Positions 24,771 to 37,300 of a stretch of 64,000 nucleotides of DNA are shown piece after piece; position 1 is the first letter of the stretch, and each line of letters opens with the position of its first letter. Origin of the DNA: Arenicola marina (lineage: Eukaryota > Annelida > Polychaeta > Arenicolidae). Below the pieces are notes generated by a model. It did no database searches and had not been told where the DNA came from. It was given only the letters and a program-made list of their open reading frames with translations. Both the position numbers and the translations under genes were made by a program. The DNA is taken from positions 7,936,001-8,000,000 of the forward strand of contig OZ025255.1 in the NCBI GenBank assembly GCA_964019135.1. Reading direction: 5' to 3'.

Positions 24771-25195
24771 GCAGACATCTGGTCCAAGTGCTTGATATAT
24801 CTAGGTAATGCATATGTTTAGCCTGGACATGTATCATACACAATACATGCAAGGGGGCTGAGTTACTGAACAATTTCCTGCGCCAACGAAAAATAACTAG
24901 ATGTGGATCAAAAAGTCCAAAAAAGTAATCTACGACAAAGACCGGAGGGATATGGGACCGCACCGGGCCCCGGGCGAGCCCTGAGTGGACACCTATGTCA
25001 TTATCTCTGGTCATTCATCTGGTCTAAATGGCAGCCACCCCGACAGCCAGTACAATATAGTATCCGCCTTAATCAGCCGTCAACACCCCACATATCACGC
25101 CCCGCCCCAGTAAACGTACCCCAGCCCCGTCTCAGGTTTCCTTACCCCCTTTACCTCAGTACAGTAAACTTAATCGAGACCTTCTGGGTCCAATA
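24771..25195. other. Unique spacer between two satellites
   Basis: Unremarkable sequence. From about 25080 it contains CCCCAG and CAGTAAAC words that grade into the following 37-bp array. No gene is visible. Confidence 0.5.
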
Positions 25196-25870
25196 AATAG
25201 ACCCCAGGCCCGTCTCACTTCCCGGTCCAGTAAACTCACCCCAGGCCCGTCTCACTTCCCGGTCCAGTAAACTCACCCCAGGCCCGTCTCACTTCCCGGT
25301 CCAGTAAACTCACCCCAGGCCCGTCTCACTTCCCGGTCCGGTAAACTCACCCCAGGCCAGTCTCACTTCCCGGTCCAGTAAACTCACCCCAGGCCAGTCT
25401 CACTTCCCGGTCCAGTAAACTCATCCCAGGCCCGTCTCACTTCCCAGTCCAGTAAACTCACCCCAGGCCCGTCTCACTTCCCGGTCCAGTAAACTCACCC
25501 CAGGCCCGTCTCACTTCCCGGTCCAGTAAACTCCCCCCCAGGCCCGTCTCACTTCCCGGTCCAGTAAACTCATCCCAGGTCCGTCTCACTTCCCGGTCCA
25601 GTAAACTCATCCCAGGCCCGTCTCACTTCCCAGTCCAGTAAACTCACCCCAGGCCCGTCTCACTTCCCGGTCCAGTAAACTCACCCCAGGCCCGTCTCAC
25701 TTCCCGGTCCAGTAAACTCACCCCAGGCCCGTCTCACTTCCCGGTCCAGTAAACTCACCCCAGGCCCGTCTCACTTCCCGGTCCGATAAACTCACCCCAT
25801 GCCAGTCTCACTTCCCGGTCCAGTTAAATCACCCCAGGCCCGTCTCACTTCCCGGTCCAGTAAACTCACC
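25196..25870. repeat. 37-bp satellite, about 18 copies
   Basis: Highly uniform tandem copies of a 37-bp unit whose core is CCCCAGGCCCGTCTCACTTC followed by CCGGTCCAGTAAACTCA. Recurring substitutions (GGCCAG for GGCCCG, CTCATC for CTCACC) are shared by several non-adjacent copies, as expected from unequal exchange. The array ends directly against a SINE. Confidence 0.96.
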
Positions 25871-25872
25871 AC

Positions 25873-26045
25873 AGGTGCCCGAGGGTCTAGTCGGTAGCGC
25901 ATCGAGCGTGAACTGCCAGGTAAACCCAATCGGCCAGTGCGTGGTTCGAACCCCACCTGTATAAATGTATATATGTCTGTGCCGAATACAAATCACATGT
26001 CTTTTTTTTCGCAGTAGGAGGTACTCTTCTCTACCTTTACCTGAA
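25873..26045 (+). mobile_element. tRNA-derived SINE, family 2
   Basis: The head has an A-box-like GGTCTAGTCGGTAGCGC and a perfect B box GTGGTTCGAACCCC about 50 bases downstream. The tail includes ATCACATGTC and TTCGCAGTAGGAGG, which resembles the tail of the minus-strand SINE at 58840-59003 (ATCCCATGTCCTTCTTCGCA). The element abuts the end of the 37-bp satellite. It is not a functional tRNA gene because the acceptor stem does not close and the spacing is irregular. Confidence 0.8.
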
Positions 26046-26199
26046 CCTTCCCATGGTTGCTATATGACCTACAGAGGCTCAAAGCGACCTTAAACCCAAA
26101 CCTTGCTGCCGGAGAAAACATCGCCTGCTGTAGGTCCTCCAAGGTTCGCATGAATATCGTCTTTCAAATGAGACGTCTACTGCAGTCACGTGGCATGTT

Positions 26200-26885
26200 G
26201 AGACGGCGGCCGTATGCAGGTCAATAGCTGGTGATTGGTGCAGCCTGAGGCGAGTATAGCCGTCCGCCGTATGCAGGTTAATAGCTGGTGATTGGTGCAG
26301 CCTGAGGGGAGTATAGCTGTCTCCTGTATGCAGGGTAATAGCTGGTGATTGGTGCAGCCTGAGGGGAGTATAGCCGTCCGCTGTATGCAGGTTAATAGCT
26401 GGCGAGTGGTGCAGCATGAGGGGCGTATAGCCGTCCGCCGTATGCAGGTTAACAGCTGGTGATTGTTGCAGCCTGTGGGGAGTATAGCCGTCCGCTGTAT
26501 GCAGGTTAATAGCTGGTGATTGGTGCAGCCTGAGGGAGTATAGCCGCCCGCTGTATGCAGGTGAATAGCTGGTGATTGGTGCAGCCTGAGGGGAGTATAG
26601 CCGTCCGCCGTATGCAGGTTAATAGCTGGTGATTGGTGCGGCATGAGGGGAGTATAGCCCTCCACTGTATGTAGGTTAATAGCTGGTGATTGGTGCAGCC
26701 TGAGGGGAGTATAGCCGCCCGCTGTATGCAGGTTAATAGCTGGTGATTGGTGCAGCATGAGGGGAGTATAGCCGTTCGCTGTATGCAGGTTATTAGCTGG
26801 TGATTGGTGCAGCATGAGGGGAGTATAGCCGTCAGCTGTATGCAGGTTAGTAGCTGGTGATAGGTGCAGCCTGAACAATGTATAG
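26200..26885. repeat. 57-bp satellite, about 12 copies
   Basis: Tandem 57-bp units containing GTATGCAGGTTAATAGCTGG and TGATTGGTGCAGCCTGAGGG. Because 57 is a multiple of three, the minus strand is open for more than 260 codons with a 19-residue period (TADGYTPLRLHQSPAINLH). The same region is also open in another minus frame. I treat this as a by-product of the unit length. Confidence 0.95.
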
Positions 26886-27558
26886 CCGCTAGTAGCGGGC
26901 AGTGCGCACTGACATAGTAGTCCCCCCCTTCCCCCTTTCTCCACCCCCTCGCACCCCCCGTCCCCCACATCTTCCTCCACCCCCTCGCTCCCCCCACCCC
27001 TCCCTACATTAAGAGGGATGGGTGTCTAACCGGAGCCCAGTAAACGGCCTTAATGTTTCATAGCGTACTGGATCCAGGGTCAGTGACATGGTTAATGGAC
27101 GCCCAGTTTTATCTCCAGATAGTAGACGGCGCTGCGATCCAATAGACTCTGTCGCTACTGCCTGTCACTGCCCCCTTTCCTGTCCCGGGGTTTTGCGTTT
27201 GGTTTAATATTTATTATTGTCCCTCGCTGATATCAATCATGCCCCAGATAAAACGGTACACACGGAACGTTGTATTGATTCTGTCTTGCGATATGTGATG
27301 GTGGGTTTGTTCCGTGGCGTCCCTATCTGCTTACAAGATTGTTAGGACAGTTAATGAGGTAAGTTCGGGGTGATCCACTTTGTCATCGGGCGCCCAGTCC
27401 GCTCTGATTGCCATCTGGCCATTGGAGGTGCAGCGGCCCGGGGGATCGGGTTAACAGATGTACAGAGAGGGGCTGGGGCGAGGGGGGGAGGGGGGGGGGC
27501 GTGGAGAGATGAAGCTGGGTGGCCAGCCACTGTATGGCATCAGTCGCAGTGCATATAA
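26886..27558. other. Unique DNA, possible conserved non-coding segment
   Basis: 26920-27000 is C-rich. From about 27010 to 27380 the sequence is complex, unique and balanced in base composition, unlike the arrays on either side. It lacks stop-free frames but looks unlike decayed repeat. I can only flag it; no gene is recognised. A G-rich run lies at 27484-27500. Confidence 0.4.
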
Positions 27559-27559
27559 C

Positions 27560-27855
27560 CAAAATACAATGTTATATAACACGCCTTCTCTGGACAATGC
27601 ACCATTTTGTATATTACGCCTTCGTTGGACAATGTACCGTTTTGTATATTACGCCTTCATTGGACAATGTGCCGTTTTGTATAACACGCCTTCGTTGGAC
27701 AATGTGCTGTTTTGTATAACACACCTTCTCTGGACAATGTGCTTTGTATAACACGCCTTCTCTGGACAATGTGCTTTGTATAACACACCTTCTCTGGACA
27801 ATGTGCTTTGTATAACACACCTTCTCTGGACAATGTGCTTTGTATAACACTCTTT
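27560..27855. repeat. 35/32-bp minisatellite, about 8 copies
   Basis: Copies of ACGCCTTCGTTGGACAATGT plus a GCCGTTTTGTATAAC end repeat every 35 bp. The rightmost copies have lost three bases (GTGCTTTGTATAAC) and repeat every 32 bp. The TTTGTATAAC end resembles the TGTATAACACTC core of the neighbouring larger array, so the two may share an origin. Confidence 0.92.
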
Positions 27856-27944
27856 GTATACGTAGCCTATTTCACGTCGTATAACGCATTCGGTATTCAA
27901 TTTCCCGCATTGTATGACTGTTTCTGTGTACACTTTGCGCTGTT

Positions 27945-30900
27945 GTGAAACTCTCTCCGTGTATTACTCGCGCCGCTGTATAACACTCTCTGTGTATAAC
28001 TTGCGCCACTGTATAACACTCTCCTGTATAACTCGCGCCGCTGTATAACACTCTCTGTGTATAACTTGCGCCACTGTATAACACTCTCTGTGTATAACTT
28101 GCGCCGCTGCATGACAATCTATGTATAACTTGCGCCGCTGTATAACACTCTCTGTGTATAACTTTCGCCACTGTATAACACTCTCTGTGTATAACTCGCG
28201 CCACTGTATAACAGTCTGGTTATATTGCGCCACTGTATAGCACTCTCTGTGTATATTGCGCCACTGTATAACACTCACTGTGTATAACTTGCGCCGCTGT
28301 ATAACACTCTCTGTGTATAACTTGCGCCGCTGTATAACACTCTCTGTGCATAACTTGCGCCGCTGCATAACACTTTCTGTGTATAACTTGCGCCACTGTA
28401 TAACACTCCCTGTGTATATTGCGCCACTGTAACAATCTCTGTGTATAACTCGCGCCACTGTATAACAGTCTGGTTATATTGCGCCACTGTATAGCACTCT
28501 CTGTGTATATCGCGCCGCTGTATAACACTCTCTGTGTATAACTTGCGCCGTTGTATAACACTCTCTGTATAACTTGCGCCACTGTATAACACTCTCTGTG
28601 TATATTGTGCCACTGTATGACACTCTCTGTGTATAACTTGCGCCGCTGCATAACACCCTGTGTATAACTTGCGCCACTGTATAACACTCTGGTTATATTG
28701 CGCCACTGTATAGCACTCTCTGTGTATATTGCGCCACTTCAAAACACTCTCTGTATAACTTGCGCCGCTGTATAACACTCTCTGTGTATAACTTGCGCCG
28801 CTGTATAACACTCTCTGTGTATAACTTGCGCCACTGTATAACACTCTGTGTATAACTTGCGCCGCTGTATAACACTCTCTGTGCATAACTCGCGCCACTG
28901 TATAACACTCTGGTTATATTGCGCCACTGTATAGCACTCTCTGTGTATATTGCGTCACTGTACAACACTCTCTGTGGATAACTTCCACCGCTGTATAACA
29001 CTCTCTGTGTATAACTTGCGCCGCTGTATAACACTCTCTGTGTGTAACTTGCGCCACAGTATAACACTCTCCGTGTATATTGCGCCACTGTAACACTCTC
29101 TGTGTATAACTTGCGCCGCTGTATAACACTCTCTGTGTATAACTTGCGCCGCTGTATAACACTCTCTGTGTATAACTTGCGCCACTGAATAACACTCTCT
29201 GTGTATATTGCGCCACTGTATGACACTCTCTGTGTATAACATGCGCCACTGAATAACACTCTCTGTGTATATTGCGCCACTGTATAACACTCTCTGTGTA
29301 TAACTTGCGCCGCTGTATAACACTCTCTGTGTATAACTTGCGCCGCTGTATAACACTCTCTGTGTATAACTTGCGCCGCTGTATAACACTCTCTGTGTAT
29401 ATTGCGCCACTGTATAACACTCTCTGTGTATAACTTGCGCCGCTGTATAACACTCTCTGTGTATAACTTGCGCCGCTGTATAACACTCTCTGTGTATAAC
29501 TTGCGCCACTGAATAACACTCTCTGTGTATATTGCGCCACTGTATGACACTATCTGTGTATAACTTGCGCCACTGAATAACACTCTCTGTGTATATTGCG
29601 CCACTGTATAACACTCTCTGTGTATAACTTGCGCCGCTGTATAACACTCTCTGTGTGTAACTTGCGCCACAGTATAACACTCTCCGTGTATATTGCGCCA
29701 CTGTAACACTCTCTGTGTATAACTTGCGCCGCTGTATAACACTCTCTGTGTATAACTTGCGCCGCTGTATAACACTCTCTGTGTATAACTTGCGCCACTG
29801 AATAACACTCTCTGTGTATATTGCGCCACTGTATAACACTCTCTGTGTATAACTTGCGCCGCTGTATAACACTCTCTGTGTATAACTTGCGCCGCTGTAT
29901 AACACTCTCTGTGTATAACTTGCGCCGCTGTATAACACTCTCTGTGTATAACTTGCGCCACTGAATAACACTCTCTGTGTATATTGCGCCACTGTATGAC
30001 ACTCTCTGTGTATAACTTGCGCCACTGAATAACACTCTCTGTGTATATTGCGCCACTGTATAACACTCTCTGTGTATAACTTGCGCCGCTGTATAACACT
30101 CTCTGTGTATAACTTGCGCCGCTGTATAACACTCTCTGTGTATAACTTGCGCCACTGAATAACACTCTCTGTGTATATTGCGCCACTGTATGACACTCTC
30201 TGTGTATAACTTGCGCCACTGAATAACACTCTCTGTGTATATTGCGCCACTGTATAACACTCTCTGTGTATAACTTGCGCCGCTGTATAACACTCTCTGT
30301 GTGTAACTTGCGCCACAGTATAACACTCTCCGTGTATATTGCGCCACTGTAACACTCTCTGTGTATATTGCGCCACTGTATGACACTCTCTGTGTATAAC
30401 TTGCGCCACTGAATAACACTCTCTGTGTATATTGCGCCACTGTATGACACTCTCTGTGTATAACTTGCGCCGCTGTATAACACTCTCTGTGTATATTGCG
30501 CCACTGTATAACACTCTCTGTGTATATTGCGCCACTGTATAACACTCTCTGTGTATAACTTGCGCCGCTGCATAACACTCTGTGTATAACTTGCGCCACT
30601 GTATAACACTCTGGTTACATTGTGCCACTGTATAGCACTCTCTGTGTATATTGCGCCACTTCATAACACTCTCTGTATAACTTGCGCCGCTGTATAACAC
30701 TCTCTGTGTATAACTTGCGCCGCTGTATAACACTCTCTGTGTATAACTCGCGCCACTGTATAACACTCTCGTTATATTGCGCCACTGTATAGCACTCTCT
30801 GTGTATATTGCGCCACTGTATAACACTCTCTGTGGATAACCTGCGCCGCTGCATAACACTCTCTGTGTATAACTTGCGCCGCTGTATAACACTGTGTATA

Positions 30901-31800
30901 ACTTGCGCCGCTGTATAACACTCTCTGTGTATAACTTGCGCCGCTGCATAACACGTTCTGTGTATAACTTGCGCCGCTGCATAACACTCTCTGTGTATAA
31001 CTTGCGCCGCTGTATAACACTGTGTATAACTTGCGCCGCTGTATAACACTCTCTGTGTATAACTTGCGCCGCTGCATAACACGTTCTGTGTATAACTTGC
31101 GCCACTGTATAACACTTTCTGTGTATATTGCGCCACTGTAACACTCTCTGTGTATAACTTGCGCCGCTGTATAACACTCTCTGTGTATAACTTGCGCCGC
31201 TGTATAACACTCTCTGTGTATAACTTGCGCCACTGTATAACACTCTTTGTGTATATTGCGCCACTGTATAACACTCTCTGTGTATAACTTACGCCGCTGC
31301 ATAACTCTGTGTATAACTTGCGCCGCTGCATAACTCTGTGTATAACTTGCGCCAATGTATAACACTCTCTGTGTATATTGCGCCACTGTATAACACTCTC
31401 TGTATAACTTGCGCGGCTGTATAACACTATCTGTATATAACTTGCGCCAATGTATAACACTCTCTGTGTATATTACGCCACTGTGTACCACTCTTTGTGT
31501 ATAACTTGCGCCTTTGCATAACACTCTCTGTGTATAACTTGTGTCGCTGTATAACACTCTCTGTGTATGACTTGTGTCGCTGTATAACACTCTCTGTGAC
31601 TGTATAACTTGCGCCGCTGTATAACACTCTCTGTGTATAACTTGTGTCGCTGTATAACACTCTCTGTGACTGTATAACTTGCGCCGCTGTATAACACTCT
31701 CTGTGTCTGTATAACTTGCGCCGCTGCATAACACTCTCTGTGACTGTATTACTTGGGCCGCTGTATAACACTGAGTATATTGCGCCGCTGTATAACCCCC
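27945..31800. repeat. 33/30-bp satellite (TGTATAACACTCTCTGTGTA)
   Basis: About 120 tandem units of two alternating lengths. The 33-bp form continues with TAACTTGCGCCGC and the 30-bp form with TATTGCGCCAC. A rarer variant with CTGGTTATATTGCGCC recurs at about 28212, 28463, 28687, 28910 and 30610, marking higher-order blocks of some 225-250 bp at the left end. Since both unit lengths are multiples of three, the minus strand is open for up to 769 codons (11-residue period QRRKLYTESVI). Other minus frames are open too, so I do not call a gene. Confidence 0.96.
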
Positions 31801-32077
31801 GGCTGTGTATGTACCCGGGTCATGTTACATGCATTATTCGCCCGCGTCACTATACAGGCGAGCGACAAGCAGAGGAGATCAGGGAGTACGGTGACTGCGT
31901 AAAGGGTAGAACAGGACGACTCCGCAGGGTTAAGGACACACGGCAAGGAAAAAGCAGCGACTCCAACCATAGCACACCGCATGCATAATTCCCTCATATG
32001 CCTATATAGTACAGCTACACGCAACCTATGATACGGGGAAGGGACGGTGACTATTCGGCGTTCTCGTCAAGCACACA
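31801..32077. other. Unique spacer
   Basis: Sequence between the 33/30-bp satellite and a dispersed repeat. Nothing recognised. Confidence 0.4.
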
Positions 32078-32275
32078 ATAGAAGGGCGGATACATGATAT
32101 AAATGGGCGATTTCCCAATTCAGGGTTATTTAGTATTTAAATTCTCAGTTCACGATTAATGAAAAGCATTGATCACGACGGACGGCTAATATCTCATTCC
32201 CAGTTCACGGTGAAATGAAAAGCCCGTTCCCGAGGAACAGAAATACCCCTTGCCCCCCCCCCACCCCACCCCCCT
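32078..32275 (+). repeat. Dispersed repeat family R2, copy 2
   Basis: It shares GCGGATACATGATATAAAT, GCGATTTCCC, CAGTTCACGATTAATGAAAA, CATTGATC, GGCTAATA and CATTCCCAGTTCACG, in that order, with 50915-51135. It ends in AAATACCCCTTGCC followed by a C run, as does that copy. This copy and the 50915 copy define the left end of the family at about GCGGATAC. Confidence 0.8.
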
Positions 32276-32626
32276 CAGCCAGTTGTCTCATGTAGTGGTA
32301 TCCTGAATTAGAAATAGTTTGCTTATCCCAAAAGCTATTAGGTTAAAGTAAAAGTATAATTATTTTTCACTAATTATAATTATTAGTGTCACATAGAGTG
32401 CTTCCTTGTTTATAGGAGCTGTGAATACGAATAGTTTAATTTAGACGAACAACTTAATTTATGATCACAGGATTTATGCTCGCTATTGCCATGTGGTTTA
32501 CTGACGAGGTCACAATTTATATCAACTGGTTATTATAATTTTGTAATCCTGCGCTGCCTTCTTTCAGAATAAACTGAATTAACCAGTCACTGCCTGGTCC
32601 AAGTTTTATTTATTTCGTGAGTTCTC

Positions 32627-32870
32627 TCACACCCCTCGACCCGTCACATGTGTTATCCCAGTTTTCATTTTTGTGCAAAGCTCGCAATAACATTTGGAAG
32701 AGTCCTTGTTTGGGCCATATATATTAACCAGAATTAGCCTGGCGCCACACACAGAAACTAGTAATACCTTATTCCCCGTGTCATCTTTATCAATACCATG
32801 AAACGTGTACACCAACGTATTCCTTAGTGAAGTGTCTCCTCCCCTGGAACGCAATGACATTAAATTAAAA
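32627..32870 (-). mobile_element. LINE (non-LTR retrotransposon) endonuclease fragment
   Basis: The minus strand encodes a 77-codon open stretch whose middle reads DTGNKVLLVSVCGARLILVN, followed by IYGPNKDSSKCY. This matches the pattern of the apurinic endonuclease domain of LINE elements: a strand of the form G-x-hydrophobic, then hydrophobic-VN-[IL]-YGPN-x-D. Only this scrap of the domain is recognisable. Upstream and downstream sequence is not readable as LINE, no reverse transcriptase motif is seen nearby, and no 3' tail was found. It is a short dead fragment; the clade cannot be told from this stretch. Confidence 0.65.
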
Positions 32871-33560
32871 TAGCATTTCTCAAAAACTTTTCTCTTTAAG
32901 GTCGAGTGGGGGGCGCCTGGCGGATTTTTTTTTTAATGTTGTTTTTAGGTTCCAATAAAAAACAATATCAAACTATGTCACATCATATATTAGTTTCTCC
33001 GCCAAATTTGCATGCATATCATGTATTACAACAACTAAACAAAATATCCAGTGATTGCATATACCGTGCCGAAAGGCAAAATTGTGATAAATCTTTCATT
33101 ATTGGTCGATTTTATAGCCTAACTTAGTTCACTCGCATTCACCATGACACTAGCAGTTTTTTGGGTAAGCCTGTAGTCCATTTTTTGGAGCGCTTCAAAA
33201 TCTTGACAAAAGAAAAATGTTTTAAAGTATTTTTTCATTGACCGCCATGCTAAAACCAATGTGACAAAAATGCCGAGAACTTCGCTTCTCTAAAGTAACA
33301 TTTGTTTGTTATTACGTTTTCAAGTAGATCCATAAACAATATTTTTTTTTAGAAAAAAGAGATAATTCTGTAAAATGTTGACCCCCCCCCCCCCCATGCA
33401 GCCGCTCCCGATATTGTACTTATTTAAATAGGGTTGCATGGTCTTTACATATATATATAAACAATATATGATGTGTTTTTTACGAACAAGCGCAGACCAA
33501 TAGAAAAAAAATAAGAAAAGAACTGAAAGAAATCAAGACAAACAAGGAACGGATAGCCTT
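32871..33560. other. AT-rich unique DNA
   Basis: Contains a T run near 32925, a C run at 33382-33395 and short AT repeats near 33450. No gene or repeat family recognised. Confidence 0.5.
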
Positions 33561-33562
33561 CG

Positions 33563-33764
33563 CAAGGGCGGATCCAGGGAGGGGGGTCCAGGGGGTCAGG
33601 ACCACCCCCCCTCTCTTTTTGAGGAAGAATGCCGTTTTTCAATCCAAACTTTAGGCCGTCTAAGGCGTGGACCCCCCCACCCCCCTTTTTTCTGAAAAAG
33701 TTGGCGCTCGCAAGTTTGGATCACCCCCACCCCCCGCCTTTTCAAATTTTTGGATCCGCCTCTG
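33563..33764. mobile_element. hAT-like MITE
   Basis: The ends are inverted: CAAGGGCGGATCCAGG on the left and the complement of CAGAGGCGGATCCAAA on the right. A 7-bp direct repeat GCCTTCG lies at 33556-33562 and 33764-33770, close to the 8-bp duplication typical of hAT elements. CAGxGGCGGATCC-type ends are common in small hAT relatives of many animals. The 200-bp interior is C- and G-run rich and non-coding. The target repeat overlaps the last base of the right end, so the exact boundary is uncertain by one base. Confidence 0.6.
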
Positions 33765-33770
33765 CCTTCG

Positions 33771-34361
33771 GCGGGTCTTTCACGGTGCTCGTTGTCCGCA
33801 TAAACTGAACCAGTAAAGCCCCTCCCCCACCCCCCCATACAAGATACAAGCCAGGGTGACAACCATGTGACAGATACAATTATTACGGTCCACCGTCCAT
33901 GTTACAGCCCGCGAAATGGATTATTGCAGTAAATGGCAGGCGTGAGTTATACGTGAGCTATGCTGAAACAATGAACGACCGTCATCATGGCCAAGAACCG
34001 TACAGAATAACAACCGAGTGCAATCAACAACACACAACAGCTAAGAACGATATTTCACATTGGCATTGGCTACTGCCTGAAGTCGCCTGTTGGTAATGTG
34101 ATTATGGTCCGTGGCCTGGAACTGGTTATGGTGAGATTGATCAGGTCCGGGCGAGGGCCGTGTATGCGTCCCCGGGGACCCACCTCTACCTGTTGGACCC
34201 CGCCCTGTGGCGACGGGTGGGATATCCCCGAGGGCCAAATTTGGGGATTTCTCCTTGGAGCCATCATGCTAGCGTCACTCCGACGCCAGATTGAATAAAG
34301 ATGAGTGAGACACAAATAGGCCATCGCTATTGGCGTGGCTATTGCCTGCTTAGCAATGACG
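33771..34361. other. Unique DNA, nothing recognised
   Basis: Moderate GC content with several short open frames on both strands between 33899 and 34435, none with family resemblance. It grades into the purine-biased array. Confidence 0.45.
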
Positions 34362-37300
34362 TCAAGACAGAGGGGGTAGGTGAAGACAGACAGAGAAGGA
34401 GATACACAGAAAGACATAGAGACCCAGACACACATAGGGAGGAAGAGAGATGATACAGAGGAGGGGAGTCAGACTTAGAGAGATACAGAATAATACAGAC
34501 AAGAGAGCAGATGCCGACAGAGAGAACGGGGCAGATGCATATCGAGAAAAAGAGGGAGACAGAGGCAGACCGAGAGAGGGATACAGTTGCAGATAGAAAG
34601 ATGAAGAAATATGCAGACCAAGAGAGGAACACAGATGCAGACCGAGAGGGGGAGACAGAGGCAGACACAGAGAGGGAGACAGATGCAGACAGAGAGAGGG
34701 AGACAGATGCAGACAGAGAGAGGGAGACAGATGCAGACCGAGAGAGGGACACAGATGCAGATAGAAAGATGAAGACAGAGGCAGACACAGAGAGGGAGAC
34801 AGATGCAGACAGAGAGAGGGAGACAGATGCAGAGAGAGGGAGACAGATGCAGACAGAGAGAGGGAGACAGATGCAGACAGAGAGAGGGAGACAGATGCAG
34901 ACAGAGAGAGAGGGAGACAGATGCAAACACAGAGAGGGAGACAGATGCAGACAGAGAGAGGGTGACAGATGCAGACAGATAGAGGGAGACAGATGCAGAC
35001 AGAGAGAGAGGGACACAGATGCAGACAGAGAGAGGGAGACAGATGCAGACAGAGAGAGGGAGACAGATGCAGACAGAGAGAGAGGGAGACAGATGCAGAC
35101 AGAGAGACGGAGACAGATGCAGACAGAGAGAGGAACACAGATGCAGATAGAAAGATGGAGACAGATGCAGACCGAGAGAGGGAGAGAGAGGCAGACACAG
35201 AGAGGGAGACAGATGCAGACAGAGAGAGGGAAAGAGAGGCAGACACAGAGAGGGAGACAGATGCAGGCACAGAGAGGGAGACAGATGCAGACAGAGAGAG
35301 AGGGAGACAGATGCAGACAGAGAGAGGGAGACAGATGCAGACAGAGATGGAGACAGATGCAGACCGAGGGAGAACACAGATGCAGATAGAAAGATGGAGA
35401 CAGATGCAGACCGAGAGAGGGAGAGAGAGGCAGACACAGAGAGGGAGACAGATGCAGACAGAGAGGGAGACAAATGCAGACAGAGAGAGGGAGACAGATG
35501 CAGACAGAGAGAGGGAGACAGATGCAGACAGAGAGAGATGGAGACAGATGCAGACAGAGAGAGAGGGAGACAGATGCAGACAGAGAGACGGAGACAGATG
35601 CAGACAGAGAGAGGAACACAGATGCAGATAGAAAGATGGAGACAGATGCAGACCGAGAGAGGGAGAGAGAGGCAGACACAGAGAGGGAGACAGATGCAGA
35701 CAGAGAGAGGAACACAGATGCAGATAGAAAGATGGAGACAGATGCAGACACAGAGAGGGAGAGAGAGGCAGACACAGAGAGGGAGACAGATGCAGACAGA
35801 GAGAGGGAGAGAGAGGCAGACACAGAGAGGGAGACAGATGCAGGCACAGAGAGGGAGACAGATGCAGACAGAGAGAGAGGGAGACAGATGCAGACAGAGA
35901 GAGGGAGACAGATGCAGACCGAGAGAGGGAGAGAGAGGCAGACACAGAGAGGGAGACAGATGCAGACAGAGAGAGGGAGAGAGAGGCAGACACAGAGAGG
36001 GAGACAGATGCAGACAGAGAGGGAGACAAATGCAGACAGAGAGAGGGAGACAGATGCAGACAGAGAGAGGGAGACAGATGCAGACAGAGAGAGATGGAGA
36101 CAGATGCAGACAGAGAGAGGGAGAGAGAGGCAGACACAGAGAGGGAGACAGATGCAGACAGAGAGAGAGGGAGACAGATGCAGACAGAGAGACGGAGACA
36201 GATGCAGACAGAGAGAGGAACACAGATGCAGATAGAAAGATGGAGACAGATGCAGACCGAGAGAGGGAGAGAGAGGCAGACACAGAGAGGGAGACAGATG
36301 CAGACAGAGAGAGGGAAAGAGAGGCAGACACAGAGAGGGAGACAGATGCAGGCACAGAGAGGGAGACAGATGCAGACAGAGAGAGAGGGAGACAGATGCA
36401 GACAGAGAGAGGGAGACAGATGCAGACAGAGATGGAGACAGATGCAGACCGAGGGAGAACACAGATGCAGATAGAAAGATGGAGACAGATGCAGACCGAG
36501 AGAGGGAGAGAGAGGCAGACACAGAGAGGGAGACAGATGCAGACAGAGAGGGAGACAAATGCAGACAGAGAGAGGGAGACAGATGCAGACAGAGAGAGGG
36601 AGACAGATGCAGACAGAGAGAGATGGAGACAGATGCAGACAGAGAGAGAGGGAGACAGATGCAGACAGAGAGACGGAGACAGATGCAGACAGAGAGGAAC
36701 ACAGATGCAGATAGAAAGATGGAGACAGATGCAGACCGAGAGAGGGAGAGAGAGGCAGACACAGAGAGGGAGACAGATGCAGACAGAGGGAGGAACACAG
36801 ATGCAGATAGAAAGATGGAGACAGATGCAGACACAGAGAGGGAGAGAGAGGCAGACACAGAGAGGGAGACAGATGCAGACAGAGAGAGGGAGAGAGAGGC
36901 AGACACAGAGAGGGAGACAGATGCAGGCACAGAGAGGGAGACAGATGCAGACAGAGAGAGAGGGAGACAGATGCAGACAGAGAGAGGGAGACAGATGCAG
37001 ACCGAGAGAGGGAGAGAGAGGCAGACACAGAGAGGGAGACAGATGCAGACAGAGAGAGGGAGAGAGAGGCAGACACAGAGAGGGAGACAGATGCAGACAG
37101 AGAGGGAGACAAATGCAGACAGAGAGAGGGAGACAGATGCAGACAGAGAGAGGGAGACAGATGCAGACAGAGAGAGATGGAGACAGATGCAGACAGAGAG
37201 AGGGAGAGAGAGGCAGACACAGAGAGGGAGACAGATGCAGACAGAGAGGGAGACAAATGCAGACAGAGAGAGGGAGACAGATGCAGACAGAGAGAGGGAG

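Noticed and set aside
25873-25970. Functional tRNA gene
   Set aside because: A and B boxes are present but the acceptor and anticodon stems do not close, and a SINE tail follows. The same applies to 39725, 58840, 14000 and 57328.
28693-31264. Open frames of 638 and 769 codons, minus strand
   Set aside because: They arise from 33- and 30-bp units that are multiples of three. Overlapping frames are equally open and no non-repetitive domain is present.
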